Counted from the stretch's first letter, positions 9,201 to 17,726 are shown. The stretch: 64,000 bases of DNA from Antarcticirhabdus aurantiaca (GCF_009765365.1 NZ_VTOM01000002.1:124001-188000); one strand, 5' to 3'. Notes: generated by a model not told the origin, from the sequence alone. Made by a program: numbers and translations.

Positions 9201-11253
9201 GAACGATCTCCTCAACCATCCTGGTGACGGCATAACGATCACGCGCGAAGGCATCCCCTTCATCCGGAGCGTAGTGCGAAGTGATCGGCTCCCCATCGGC
9301 GCTGGACGAGAAATCGAGAAAGTCGATGAAACGAAGATCGCCGTCCGGAGTGACTATGACGTTGGCGGGCGTCAGGTCGCCGTGGCGATGGTTGCTCTCA
9401 TGGACAAGATCGACCTGATCAATCAACCGCAGGATCAACTCGAGGGCGTCGCTTTCGTGCGGCGGCGTCGAGAATGTGCCGGAGGAGAGCCTGGCAGCCA
9501 GCGTTTCTCCCTCGACCCACTCGAGAACCGTGGCGAACGCGTCGCCCAGCCAATGCACCCGATGAAGGACGGGGAAGCCGCCTGGTCGGTCCAACCTGAG
9601 GTTTTCGGCCCTGTCGAGGAAGCGTCGAACGGCCGCCAGGTCGCCGTTCCAGGCGGGCTGCTTCCAGAGCTTGACGATCACTGGCTTTCCATCCAGATCG
9701 CTCTTCCAGGCCTCGACCCTGTCCGTCTCCTTCAACATGTCGCCGCTGGAAGGAAAGCGACGTATGAAACTGCCCTGAGTCTTCAGGTCGCGACGGTAAC
9801 CCTCGATCGAGGCGACCGTCCGCTCGACCGACGGCAACGCCGATGCGGCCGACAAGAAGGCCTTGTGCGCGACGACTGCGTCCTCGAAGCGACCTTGGGG
9901 ATAATGGCACAGCGCCGTGTCGAACCAGGAGTGGATCTCCGGCGAGAAATGCCCCTCCTCGTCGATCGACGGATTCCACTCGCAAGGATCGCCGTCCGGA
10001 GCGGCTCCGAAGAGGAGCTGATGCGCGGCCACCGCAGCGCAGAAGACGTCTCTACGCTTGTGCCCGCCGGAAACCTCGAGGACGTCGTCGGGCAACGTGA
10101 CGGTGGAAAGGAACTGGAAACGGCTGTCGCCCAACGTCTTCAGTTGCGGATAGCGAGTGGCGAAGAGGTGAGACAGACGAACGCTCGTCGGCGCTTCGAT
10201 CCAGACGCTGTGTCCCGCGATGTCGAGGTGCGCCGCGTCCTGGCGATGAAACTCCGCCACCACCGCCAGGAGCTGACGCACGAGTTCGACTCGCTCCGTC
10301 GGGAGAAGCGACTGCCCTTCCGAATGGACGAACGCCTGCAGCCTCCTCATCCTCTGGCGGCGGTCGAAGATCTGCCAGTACGAAGGTTCACTGCTGGGTC
10401 CTTCGTAACGCGGAGGAAGCACGAGACCTTCGATCTGGTCGCTGCGATCCTTCAACCAGCTGTAGACATCCCGTTCCCGTCCGGCTATCTCGAGACGTCC
10501 CTCAGACGTCATGAAGTAGGGATCCGGGCACTGGGAAAAGTCCCAGTTCCGCAACGTACCGAAGTTGTTCGAACCGGGCCCACGCGCTTCGTATTCGGCA
10601 TAGATCTTGTTCTTCGGAACGAAGTCCGGCTGATCGTCCGCGACGAAATCCTGGTAGAGCTTCCTGCCTGGCTTGAAGCTCGAACCGTTGAAGAACGTTT
10701 GTATCGCCTTTTGGTACCGTGGATCCTGCAATCCGAGCTCGACGATCAACGGCGCCACATTGCCGAACTTCGTTCGCAGCGTCGTCTCCGACCCAAGCAA
10801 TCTCAGAAGCTCGTCTATCCGGAATATTGAATCCTTCTCGTTGGGAGCGACATGCGTGTAGTCCGCGTTACCCGTGATCACCACCAGGCCCTTGACCTGC
10901 GGGATACCGTTCTTCACGGATGAGTGGCTCTTCTTGATGTGACTGCCGAGGGCGACACCCAGTTCGCGAGCGGTCCTCGAGATCTTCTGGACGGGGGACG
11001 ATTCGGGCGCCCTGTCGTTCTGCGACCACCCGCCATCCACGCTTTCGATCTTGCCGTTCCAATCCTTCAGGTCGAGCAGGAAGATGTACCTCGCGGAGAC
11101 GAGGATCAGGTCGATCTCTCGGGTCGTTCCGGCTCCGATGACGCAATCGAGGTTCGACCAGCCGTACCACGTCGCCGGCAGTTCGTTCCGGAACCGTTCG
11201 ATCCCGGAGATCTCCCGGATGTGGATGCCTTCGCCGCCTTGCTTGATCTTCAT
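6247..11253 (-). CDS. NERD-pseudokinase-kinase-SF1 helicase fusion (candidate defence protein)
   Basis: Giant cytoplasmic protein, 1668 residues. Domains in order: NERD nuclease-related domain (~5-175; REIDLILVSARYIFLLDLKDW, with E46, D48, D61 and K63 as likely site residues). A first kinase-like module follows (~290-470, AHLDIAGHSVW, degenerate). A second kinase has Lys528 (VIVKLW), catalytic loop RHGDLTPANV (D626, N631) and FIDF (D644). After a linker comes a UPF1/COG1112-type helicase: Walker A GPPGTGKT (1095-1102), Walker B VIVDEAA (~1346), GDHKQL, VDSYQGKE and NVAASRA. NERD plus kinase recalls PglW of BREX type 2; kinase plus COG1112 helicase recalls Mokosh. I chose the ATG at 11253 because the upstream 94 codons run through repeat DNA. 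Confidence 0.9.
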   Translation of the reverse strand: MKIKQGGEGIHIREISGIERFRNELPATWYGWSNLDCVIGAGTTREIDLILVSARYIFLLDLKDWNGKIESVDGGWSQNDRAPESSPVQKISRTARELGVALGSHIKKSHSSVKNGIPQVKGLVVITGNADYTHVAPNEKDSIFRIDELLRLLGSETTLRTKFGNVAPLIVELGLQDPRYQKAIQTFFNGSSFKPGRKLYQDFVADDQPDFVPKNKIYAEYEARGPGSNNFGTLRNWDFSQCPDPYFMTSEGRLEIAGRERDVYSWLKDRSDQIEGLVLPPRYEGPSSEPSYWQIFDRRQRMRRLQAFVHSEGQSLLPTERVELVRQLLAVVAEFHRQDAAHLDIAGHSVWIEAPTSVRLSHLFATRYPQLKTLGDSRFQFLSTVTLPDDVLEVSGGHKRRDVFCAAVAAHQLLFGAAPDGDPCEWNPSIDEEGHFSPEIHSWFDTALCHYPQGRFEDAVVAHKAFLSAASALPSVERTVASIEGYRRDLKTQGSFIRRFPSSGDMLKETDRVEAWKSDLDGKPVIVKLWKQPAWNGDLAAVRRFLDRAENLRLDRPGGFPVLHRVHWLGDAFATVLEWVEGETLAARLSSGTFSTPPHESDALELILRLIDQVDLVHESNHRHGDLTPANVIVTPDGDLRFIDFLDFSSSADGEPITSHYAPDEGDAFARDRYAVTRMVEEIVPNLALPHDALAAIAVGIQDCRTRSPRLSTLSPLRDAVSRVLAGGEPKEVVERIALHARDVRLGPISSDEGLMHVRLRRRRSGDIVLHLRGGSEELTIRIDEDGVPNRAYVDRVDSRWISKSVKEEIVSLPLELDVVGNSTNDWSFFHRLLQNDVLASHLRELRNESLPIAKVESDAADGDLEEVTQPRESVEEALAEEISKEQDLLAGIQEAERIAPGPRNIDIDVAALWQSLIEIEDELTTQAVVAQDSVFNEREGVHRIAIDLTSGVLDYSKDDRVAVEVSGQQQQWHRIGNLDIARSTEQEVIIPKRSARDTFGHVRSLVSEGQTLRFTSHFEQTSLRRRKIAVERMLQSDDRRGDLLSAFVGSRAARPRNAEHTVDEELLRTYGLNEDQQSAFRRIVGSRPLGLLQGPPGTGKTRFISALTHYAITKGLARNVLLTSQSHEAVNTASETVLRLFRKNGVQPSMLRVGMNETVVSPDLRPYHTSKAEEVIRDRFRAAFPQRLDVAAARLGIEREVAELVLALEGHVHPLALRYQQAAVAKDEHGKCLGLMDTLICHLEAIGLTDFDVPGPEEVESDFCDTICRSVMSYASSKAMDPSGAERFRRAVVIGKDFVNSVSRGQRNFEAFLAGTRQIVAGTCVGLGRESLGLTTTAFDLVIVDEAARCTPSELLVPLQAARWTVLVGDHKQLKPQHDAEVVSAVARRTQIPKYEVARSDFERVFETHYGHEAGASLRTQYRMLPPIGRLVSTAFYPELDLRSGREEPYIDASAVPPTLGLPLTWIETDGLGEAGYEGRSRDSTSRVNRSEADTIVAMIEGWIAHQPFADWLEKEGSRRAGIGVICMYAAQRDEVHRKLRNSPIGNLLERSVKIGTVDSYQGKENPIVVLSLVRNNADGYREQGSRKIQEGFLSEPNRINVAASRAMDRLVIVGARQRWRAGSAVQRLADGFASALRAGDAELRQAGDILRGTSTADLSSRAERRA

Positions 11254-11508
11254 CTCTGCACCGTCACGCCTGCCCTCGCCCCGGGCATCAGGATATTCGC
11301 TGCGCAACCGGGTGGCTCGGCGCAGCCCCGGAGACGACGGACTACCTTCCGCCGCATCGTCGCACGGGTCTGCGCGGACCGATCGCAAGGCCGTCCGCCG
11401 GGCCGCTCGGCCGATCGCCGCGGATCTCGATGAACAGGCCGAGCCCTCACCGGAGCAGGTCGAAGCGCCGGATTCAAGTGGATCGCAGGTCCATCGTCGA
11501 TCGGCGCC

Positions 11509-11583
11509 GCCATCTGCAATCGTCGACGTCAGCAAGCTCGAGCATGTCGTCGCGTCGGCCGGAGTCGCGATCCGAAGCCGACC
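11509..11583. repeat. dispersed ~75 bp repeat, copy R2
   Basis: It begins GCCATCTGCAATCGTCGACG and aligns along its length with R1 and R3. It lies upstream of the NERD-helicase gene, so R1 and R2 form a direct repeat around the two-gene operon. The 11254-11622 gap holds no gene. Confidence 0.65.
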
Positions 11584-11622
11584 GACGTGCCTCTTCTCTA
11601 CCGCATGCGGACTACGGAACCG

Positions 11623-11877
11623 TCAATCGACCGGCGACGACTCGAGCGATCGGGCGGCCATGATCCACAACACGTTCGGTTCGGCGCTGGAGTCCATCTC
11701 CCGCGACAGGCGCTCGATGGTATCGACCGCCGCGGCCAGCCGTTCCAGCATCTCGGGCCGCATCGTCGCCTTGCCCGAGCACATGCGCTCGGCCGTCCGC
11801 TGGCCGATTCCGAACAGCGCGACCAGAGCGGAGACCGGGTTGCCCGGAAGACGGGCGATGAGGGCGTCCTGATCCAT
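11623..11877 (-). CDS. small HTH-like protein, intact copy
   Basis: An 84-residue protein. The segment LFGIGQRTAERMCSGK followed by MRPEMLERLAAAVDTIERL has the spacing of a short Xre-like helix-turn-helix and dimerisation helix. Two decayed copies lie at 4414-4680 and 12928-13080, so this is a locally multiplied gene. It sits just upstream of the NERD-helicase operon on the same strand and could regulate it. The start ATG at 11877 has no obvious ribosome site. Conservation of the reading frame against the decayed copies supports coding. The HTH call is inferred from sequence pattern. Confidence 0.65.
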   Translation of the reverse strand: MDQDALIARLPGNPVSALVALFGIGQRTAERMCSGKATMRPEMLERLAAAVDTIERLSREMDSSAEPNVLWIMAARSLESSPVD

Positions 11878-11989
11878 GGCATCTGGATAAGGGCCAATCC
11901 TCTACGAAATCGCAATGGGTCGCCGCAGCGCTCCCACGGACCTCGCGGGCCGGTCTCGCCGGTCTCGCGGTGTCGATCGTCGACATTCG

Positions 11990-12259
11990 TCAAGCCGCTT
12001 GGATCCACGGGCTCGACAGCTTGCCGGGTCGATCGGCGTCGAAGCCAGGCGGCACCGCACGCCGGCGCATCCATTCCGTCCATGCCCCTCGCCCGGCCGT
12101 CATGGCGAGGAGCACACCAAGGCGCTTCGCGACAGGCTCATACTCGATCCAGAACGCAGCCATGATGCTCGAGGCCTGCCAGCACTCGAGCCGAGCGGAC
12201 ATCGCGGCGAGACGATCGACGGGTACGTTCCGTATGCGGATCTCTCGAAGCACGCTCAT
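11990..12259 (-). CDS. 89-residue protein coupled to the DUF2628 gene
   Basis: It begins MSVLREIRIRNVPVDRL and contains aromatic-rich helices (ECWQASSIMAAFWIEYEPV). It matches no family I recognise. The ATG overlaps the TGA of the upstream DUF2628 membrane-protein gene, which supports translation. Its C-terminus (PPGFDADRPGKLS) is encoded by a dispersed repeat found elsewhere in the window, so the original gene may have ended earlier and been extended by repeat insertion. The function is unknown; it is possibly a membrane-associated partner of the DUF2628 protein. Confidence 0.6.
   Translation of the reverse strand: MSVLREIRIRNVPVDRLAAMSARLECWQASSIMAAFWIEYEPVAKRLGVLLAMTAGRGAWTEWMRRRAVPPGFDADRPGKLSSPWIQAA
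12031..12044. repeat. FDADR repeat, copy 1
   Basis: GATCGGCGTCGAAG, preceded by CGACAGCTTGCCGGGTC. It reads FDADR on the minus strand. It lies inside the 3' end of the 89-residue gene. Confidence 0.55.
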
Positions 12260-12750
12260 CGGCCCGGAAGGACCGCGACGTGCCACACGAAGGATGCCAT
12301 GATGAGCAGCCATGGCACCCCGGCCATGGCCCCGGCCAACATCGACACTCCGCCTTGGGAGATCAGCATCTCTTCTCGGTAGTCTCTCCGGGCCTTCAGG
12401 TCGAAGACCCGCTTGGCAGCATGCGCGACATACATCGGCTTCGCCATCACAGCCAGGACGAAGATGTAGTTATCCAGATCCAAGCCGAACACGATTGCGC
12501 AGGCCAAGGGAACTGCGACAGACAGCACTGCCGCCGAGTACATCTTCCTGTATGCAAACCATGCGAAACTGAAGACGAAAGCACCCCATGACCACGTGAA
12601 CCAAGCCGACTTCCCGCCATAGGCGGCGGCATGCGCGCCATGGGCCGCTCGACGGAAGCTCTCGGCGTTCGGTCCTATGAACAGTCGGACTTCCTCGAGA
12701 CTGATCTGGTCCCAGATTCTACGGCTCTTTTCACGGAACTGACCGAACAA
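12256..12750 (-). CDS. DUF2628 inner-membrane protein
   Basis: A 164-residue protein of the DUF2628 family. An N-terminal soluble segment is followed by the hallmark WSWGAFVFSFAWFAYRKMY and three to four hydrophobic helices (AAVLSVAVPLACAIVFGLDL, YIFVLAVMAKPMYVA, and a C-terminal helix LLIMASFVWHVAVL). Such proteins sit in the inner membrane; their function is unknown. The gene is followed by an overlapping small ORF. It is bordered on both sides by copies of the small HTH gene, one intact and one decayed, so the whole stretch looks like shuffled accessory DNA. Confidence 0.85.
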   Translation of the reverse strand: MFGQFREKSRRIWDQISLEEVRLFIGPNAESFRRAAHGAHAAAYGGKSAWFTWSWGAFVFSFAWFAYRKMYSAAVLSVAVPLACAIVFGLDLDNYIFVLAVMAKPMYVAHAAKRVFDLKARRDYREEMLISQGGVSMLAGAMAGVPWLLIMASFVWHVAVLPGR

Positions 12751-12927
12751 GATTTCTTTCCGAGCTGGTCCATCATCCAGGACCTCTCTACGGTATCCGA
12801 CGTGGCTGTCCGGTTAAGAGCATCTGACGAAATGCTTCCTCTCGCGCTTGGAAGGGATGGCGCGTCCACCTTTTCCTGACGTCTCCGAGCTGCGATCGCA
12901 CCGCTTCTGCCGCCCGAGCCGCTCATG

Positions 12928-13080
12928 CCGACGGGTGGTGCCCCGCCGCTCCAGCATCTCGGGCCGCATCGAAGCCTTGCCCGCGCACATGCGCTCGGCC
13001 GCCCGCCGACCGATCCCGAACGGCGCGACCAAGCCGGCGACGGGATCGCCCGGAAGGCGGGCGACGGCGTCCCGATGCAT
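12928..13080 (-). pseudogene. decayed third copy of the small HTH gene
   Basis: The N-terminal half is well preserved (RLPGDPVAGLVAPFGIGRR, then RMCAGKASMRPEMLER) and nearly identical to the intact copy. The frame then shifts and the conserved helix and C-terminus are lost. The rest of 12751-13372 shows no convincing gene. A short tandem duplication (GCTCGAGCATGCGATCGGC) occurs near 13133-13165. Confidence 0.7.
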
Positions 13081-13372
13081 GGCGTGGGTCGGAGTGACGT
13101 GACGATACCTCCTCGGGCGGTCCTTCTACAGCTCGAGCATGCGATCGGCAGCTCGAGCATGCGATCGGCGCCGTGTCGCGCCGCCGGCTCGGGCATCGCG
13201 AACGATCCAGCGTTCCCGCATCCGATCGCATGTCACGCACCGATGCCTTGCGACCTTGAAGCTCGACGTCGTCCCGGCCTCGCCGATCGAGATCGACGGA
13301 TCCCTTTCTCACGCCGTCGGTGGCGCGAAGACCCACCTTGAACTAATATGCGAGGTGGACCGCCGAACCGGG

Positions 13373-14299
13373 GTGGATCGAGAGGGAACGACGACCATAC
13401 GGAGATATTACGGCCTTCCTTCCCTGACGAGCCTGGCGGTCTTCGAAGCAACCGCGCGCCATACGAGCTTCAGCCGCGCAGCGGAGGAGATGAACGTCAC
13501 CCGAGGCGCCATAAGCCGTCAGATCAAGGGGCTCGAAGACGAACTCGGCTTCAAGCTTTTCATCAGAGGCAAGAATGGCGTGCAGCTGACCGCGGCCGCG
13601 CAGGATCTCTTCGCCGAGATCTCGACGAGCTTCTCCCGCTGGTCGGAAACGATCAGGATCGTCAAGTCCGACAAGCCGGAGGAGAGCGTAACCCTTGCTT
13701 GCACGGAAGCCTTGGCCACGCTTTGGCTGATGCCGCGAATGGTGGACTTCTCGCGCCGGTTCCCCGAGATCACGATCCACTACCTGATTCCCGACAAGCC
13801 TAGCGATTTCCGTGGCGCGGAGGTGGATCTGTCCATTAGGCCCTCCACCGGTTCCTGGCCGAACGAGAGCAGCGAGCGGCTGTACGAGGACACCATCTAT
13901 CCGGTCTGTGGGCTGGCTTTCGCCGACGAGCATCGCGACAGCGAAACATCGGACCTCTGGCAGTTGCCGCTTCTGCATCTGGACTGGACAAATCCGAACT
14001 GGCCGAGGTGGCAGGACTTCTTCCAGGAGAAGGCCATCATCTACCAGGGTCTGCGGGGCCAGAGATTCGCGAAGTACACCGTGCTCCTGGCGGCGGCGGA
14101 AGCCAACTGCGGGCTTGCGCTCGGCTGGGATGCCATGGTGCGGCCCCTGATCGATCAGGGCAGGATCGTCCGGTTCTCTCGTCTCTCGCTCACCGATCCC
14201 ATCGGCTTCTGCCTGGCATGGAGCGACAGGAAGCCGCTTTCTCGTGCGGCAAGGGTCTTCCAGGCCTGGCTGCGCGAGCAGACGGGAACGTCGCCTTGA
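13373..14299 (+). CDS. LysR-family regulator (GcvA-like)
   Basis: Transcription factor of about 308 residues. The N-terminal winged helix reads LAVFEATARHTSFSRAAEEM, then RGAISRQIKGLEDELGFKLF. The C-terminal substrate-binding domain has the GcvA-type opening VTLACTEALATLWLMPRM and the motif AKYTVLLAAAEANCGLALGW. I chose the GTG at 13373 because it gives the short N-terminus usual for this group; GTG 13355 is possible, and longer forms read through non-coding sequence. It lies directly upstream of the betaine-type ABC operon in the same direction, so it probably controls that operon. Confidence 0.9.
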   Translation: MDREGTTTIRRYYGLPSLTSLAVFEATARHTSFSRAAEEMNVTRGAISRQIKGLEDELGFKLFIRGKNGVQLTAAAQDLFAEISTSFSRWSETIRIVKSDKPEESVTLACTEALATLWLMPRMVDFSRRFPEITIHYLIPDKPSDFRGAEVDLSIRPSTGSWPNESSERLYEDTIYPVCGLAFADEHRDSETSDLWQLPLLHLDWTNPNWPRWQDFFQEKAIIYQGLRGQRFAKYTVLLAAAEANCGLALGWDAMVRPLIDQGRIVRFSRLSLTDPIGFCLAWSDRKPLSRAARVFQAWLREQTGTSP

Positions 14300-14636
14300 T
14301 GCGCTTGCGGCGAAAGCCGACTCGTCCTTCGCCGTACGGCAACGTGCCTGAACATGGGCCTGGAACCTCGCGACGCAGGCGTGGGAACCTGGATCCGGAA
14401 GGGGCGGACAAGTCGACGCACGGTGTTTTTTTGCGCGATACGACCGTCACGCCCCTTGATAGAAACGACCGGGTTGGTTGTTCCGGCGTCCGAAGAATCG
14501 ACGTCCGGCCCGGAACGAGCAAGGACGGTGCAGGCACGGGTTCAGGCGCGGGAGCGCATCGAGCGGCCCGAACCCCGGTCTCGCCTCCGATCTTGGAACA
14601 ACCCGCGGACGAACAACAAGCTTGGAGGAGCGTGTC
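14300..14636. other. intergenic region before the betaine ABC operon
   Basis: This 337-base gap presumably carries the operon promoter. It contains a run of eight T near 14425. I see no convincing gene or clear LysR box. Confidence 0.4.
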
Positions 14637-15635
14637 TTGAGGATTCTGGCTGCAACTGTCGTGGGTATGGTCGGGCTCTTCGCCGGTCAGCAAGCCCAGA
14701 CTGCGTCGTGCGGGGACGTCACCATCGCCGACATGAGCTCGATGTCCGCAGAGCTTCTCGCGTCGGTGGATCGGTTCATCCTGAACAACGGCTTCGACTG
14801 CACCGCCGATCTCGTGGCCGGGGACACCGTTCCGGCCATCACATCGATGATCGAGAAGGGCCAGCCCAACATCGTTCCGGAGGGAGCCGTGGACGTCGTT
14901 CCGGCGCTCTACAAGGAAGGCATCGAGAACGGGAAGATCGTCGCCCTTTCGGACCCGCTTTCGGATGCAAGCACCCAGGGCCTGTGGGTTCCGAGATACA
15001 TGGTGGACGAGAATCCGGAACTCGCGACGCTTGCCGGAATCCTGAACCACCCGGAGCTCTTCCCCAATCCTGAGGATCCGTCTCGCGGCGCGATCTACAA
15101 CGGCGCGCCGGGATGGGGCGCCACGATCGTGACGGCCCAGCTCTACAAGGCCAACCAGATGGCCGATCGCAAGTTCGATCTCGTCGATCCGGGCTCCTTG
15201 GCCGGCCTCGACAGCGCCATCTCTCGCGCCTACGAGCGCAAGCAGGGCATCGTAGCCTATTATTGGTCGCCGACAGGACTGCTCGGCCGCTATGCCATGG
15301 TGAAGGTCGATCTGGGAGTTCCCCACGATCCGGTCGAATGGACGCGCTGCACCACGAACGCTGCCTGCGCCGACCCGAAGGCGAACGCCTGGGCCGCGTC
15401 GGACAACGTCAAGACCTTGGTGTCGAAGCAGTTCTCCGACGAGAACGGCGAGATCGTCGAATACCTCGAGAAGCGCGAGCTGACGAAGGAAACCATCAAC
15501 GACATGCTGGCCTGGATGAACGAGAACCAGGCGACAGGCGAGGACGCGGCGCAGCACTTCCTGACGGAAAATCCGGAAATCTGGAGCAAGTGGGTATCCC
15601 CGGAGATCGCCGAGAAGGTGAAGGGCGCACTCTGA
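14637..15635 (+). CDS. glycine-betaine/choline-type ABC substrate-binding protein
   Basis: Periplasmic binding protein of 332 residues, OpuAC/ProX fold. A Sec signal peptide (MRILAATVVGMVGLFAG) precedes the mature domain. Family-typical segments are VAGDTVPAITSMIEKGQPNI, the aromatic-rich AYYWSPTGLLGRYAMVK, and a paired-cysteine region WTRCTTNAACADPK. Translation most likely starts at TTG 14637, which follows GGAGG at the proper distance; no ATG fits. It captures a quaternary amine for the permease and ATPase encoded next. The exact ligand (betaine, choline or proline betaine) cannot be told from sequence alone. Confidence 0.93.
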   Translation: MRILAATVVGMVGLFAGQQAQTASCGDVTIADMSSMSAELLASVDRFILNNGFDCTADLVAGDTVPAITSMIEKGQPNIVPEGAVDVVPALYKEGIENGKIVALSDPLSDASTQGLWVPRYMVDENPELATLAGILNHPELFPNPEDPSRGAIYNGAPGWGATIVTAQLYKANQMADRKFDLVDPGSLAGLDSAISRAYERKQGIVAYYWSPTGLLGRYAMVKVDLGVPHDPVEWTRCTTNAACADPKANAWAASDNVKTLVSKQFSDENGEIVEYLEKRELTKETINDMLAWMNENQATGEDAAQHFLTENPEIWSKWVSPEIAEKVKGAL

Positions 15636-15756
15636 AGCGCGGAAGGTCCGGCAGCTTGACCGGGATGGGCCGCGACGGTGCGGGCGGCCCATCCCCTTCC
15701 GCTGCGAGTGCCGCGCAGGCCAGTCCTGGCGGATAGCCGGGCAAGCCTGCCGTTCG

Positions 15757-15772
15757 GCCGGGCATGCCCGGC
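15757..15772. other. perfect 16 bp palindrome between binding-protein and permease genes
   Basis: GCCGGGCATGCCCGGC, located 28 bases before the permease ATG. In RNA it would form a stable hairpin. Such hairpins often protect the upstream message or lower permease expression relative to the binding protein. Confidence 0.5.
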
Positions 15773-15799
15773 TTCTCCCTGTAGACGAGACGACCGAGA

Positions 15800-16687
15800 A
15801 TGGACTGGCTTCTTTCTTTTCCGCATATCGACAGACGGATTCTCACGGCGCTCAAGACCTCGGTCGACGCTTGGTTCAGGGACGTGGCGCGGGCACTCGG
15901 CTCCGCGGCCGATCTCGTCTTCCACCCGCTGCACGTCGCCCTCGGAGGGTTCGAGCGCTTCATGCTGACCGTGCCATGGCCTCTGGTGATCGCCTTCGTC
16001 GCACTGGTCGCCTGGCTTGGAAGCCGAAGCATCAAGCTCGTGCTGGGATGTGTCTCCATCTTCGTGCTGATCGGCTTGTTCGACATGTGGGAGGACACGA
16101 TGAAGACCGTGTCCATGATCTTCGTCTGCAGCATGCTGACGATCGTCCTCGGCATCCCCCTCGGCATCGCCACCGCGCGCTCGGAGCGGCTGCAGAAAGC
16201 CGTGCTCCCACTGCTCGACGTCATGCAGACGATGCCGAGTTTCGTCTACCTGATCCCGGTGGTGATGCTTCTGGGGATCGGACGCGTGCCCGGACTGATC
16301 GCCGTCGTCATCTACAGCCTGCCGCCCATCATCCGGCTGACGAACCTCGGCATCAGGCTGGTGGATCGCGAGGTCATCGAGGCGGCGGATGCGTTCGGGT
16401 CGACGGGTCGGCAGAAGCTGTTCACGGTGCAACTTCCCCTCGCCCTGCCTACGATCATGGCCGGGGTCAATCAGGCCATCATGATGGCTCTCGGCATGGT
16501 CGTCATCGCCGCGATGATCGGAGTCCAGGGCCTGGGTCAGCCGGTCCTCAAGGCGATCGCGAACCAGTACTTCACCCTGGGCGTCTTCAACGGCCTGGCG
16601 ATCGTGGGCATCGCCATCGTCTTCGACCGCATCAGCCAGGCCTACGGCGAGCGGCTCCAGCGGCACAGGGGGATCGGCCGTGGTTGA
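15800..16687 (+). CDS. betaine-type ABC transporter permease (ProW-like)
   Basis: Inner-membrane permease of 295 residues with about six helices. After an amphipathic N-terminal region come VIAFVALVAWLGSR and LVLGCVSIFVLIGLF. The BPD_transp_1 core carries QTMPSFVYLIPVVMLLGIG and the EAA loop EAADAFGSTGRQKLFTVQLP, which contacts the ATPase. The start ATG at 15800 follows CGAGA. The end overlaps the GTG of the ATPase gene by 8 bases. It forms the membrane channel for the substrate delivered by the preceding binding protein. Confidence 0.95.
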   Translation: MDWLLSFPHIDRRILTALKTSVDAWFRDVARALGSAADLVFHPLHVALGGFERFMLTVPWPLVIAFVALVAWLGSRSIKLVLGCVSIFVLIGLFDMWEDTMKTVSMIFVCSMLTIVLGIPLGIATARSERLQKAVLPLLDVMQTMPSFVYLIPVVMLLGIGRVPGLIAVVIYSLPPIIRLTNLGIRLVDREVIEAADAFGSTGRQKLFTVQLPLALPTIMAGVNQAIMMALGMVVIAAMIGVQGLGQPVLKAIANQYFTLGVFNGLAIVGIAIVFDRISQAYGERLQRHRGIGRG

Positions 16688-17726
16688 ACGCACCGCCCGC
16701 AGCGTCGGCATACGGATCGAAGGGCTCTACAAGATCTTCGGACCGACGCCGGCTCGGTTCATGCCGATGGTGCAGGCCGGGATGGACAAGGATGAACTCG
16801 TCCGATCCCATGGGCACATCCTCGGCCTGCGCGACATCGACATGGAGATCGCCCCCGGGACCCTCCAGGTGATCATGGGGCTCTCCGGGTCGGGAAAGTC
16901 GACGCTCATCAGGCATATCAACCGGCTCGTCGAACCCACCTCGGGGAAGCTGACGATCGGCGGAATCGACGTGCTCGCGCTCGACGGGTCAGAACTCACC
17001 GAGTTCCGCCGCACGTACACGGCGATGGTGTTCCAGAAGTTCGGCCTCTTGCCGCACCGGACCGTGCTCCAGAACGCGGCATACGGGCTCGAGGTTCAGA
17101 ACGTTCCTGCACGCCGACGCCGCGAGACCGCGATGCGATGGCTCGAGCGTGTGGGTCTCGACGGGTTCGAGAACAAGTATCCCGACGAATTGTCGGGCGG
17201 CATGCAGCAGCGCGTCGGGCTTGCCCGCGCCTTGGCCGTCGACGCCCCCGTCCTGCTGATGGACGAGGCGTTCTCCGCTCTGGATCCCCTGATCCGCGTC
17301 GAGATGCAGGATGTCCTGCTCGGGATCCAGGAGGAGGTTCGCAAGACGATCATATTCATCACCCATGATCTCGACGAGGCGTTGCGGCTCGGAGACCGGA
17401 TCGCGATGCTGCGCGACGGCGAGGTGGTGCAGCAGGGAACGAGTGAGGAAATCGTCCTCGAGCCTGCGGACGACTACGTCAGGAGGTTCGTGCGCGAGGT
17501 CAACCGCGGGCGCTTCGTCCGCGTGGATGCGGTGATGTCGAGCGACGGCGCCGCCCTGCCGCCTGGGTCGGGAGTGACCGTCGACGGCGCGATCACCTTG
17601 GAGCAGGCGGCCCGCATCATGGCCGGCTCGGGGGCCGAGACGGCCGATGTCCTAGGAGCGGACGGCGCGATCGTCGGCAGCGTCTCGCTTCGCCGGATCG
17701 TCTCCACGATGATCGCCAACGGCTGA
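16680..17726 (+). CDS. betaine-type ABC transporter ATPase (ProV-like) with CBS-like tail
   Basis: ATPase of 348 residues. The N-terminal extension (RIEGLYKIFGPTPARFMPM) is typical of ProV. Walker A is GLSGSGKST, the Q-loop MVFQKFGLLPHRTV, the signature LSGGMQQRVGLARAL, Walker B VLLMDEAFSALDP, and the switch ITHDLDEALRLGDR. The last ~70 residues form a partial CBS-like region (ITLEQAARIMAGSG), which in ProV/OpuAA senses ionic strength. It starts at GTG 16680, overlapping the permease stop. It is probably osmotically or substrate regulated, with the upstream LysR protein as likely transcription factor. Confidence 0.95.
   Translation: MVERTARSVGIRIEGLYKIFGPTPARFMPMVQAGMDKDELVRSHGHILGLRDIDMEIAPGTLQVIMGLSGSGKSTLIRHINRLVEPTSGKLTIGGIDVLALDGSELTEFRRTYTAMVFQKFGLLPHRTVLQNAAYGLEVQNVPARRRRETAMRWLERVGLDGFENKYPDELSGGMQQRVGLARALAVDAPVLLMDEAFSALDPLIRVEMQDVLLGIQEEVRKTIIFITHDLDEALRLGDRIAMLRDGEVVQQGTSEEIVLEPADDYVRRFVREVNRGRFVRVDAVMSSDGAALPPGSGVTVDGAITLEQAARIMAGSGAETADVLGADGAIVGSVSLRRIVSTMIANG

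Noticed and set aside
8983-10830. 615-codon open frame on the plus strand
   Set aside because: It is antisense to the NERD-kinase-helicase gene and has no family features.
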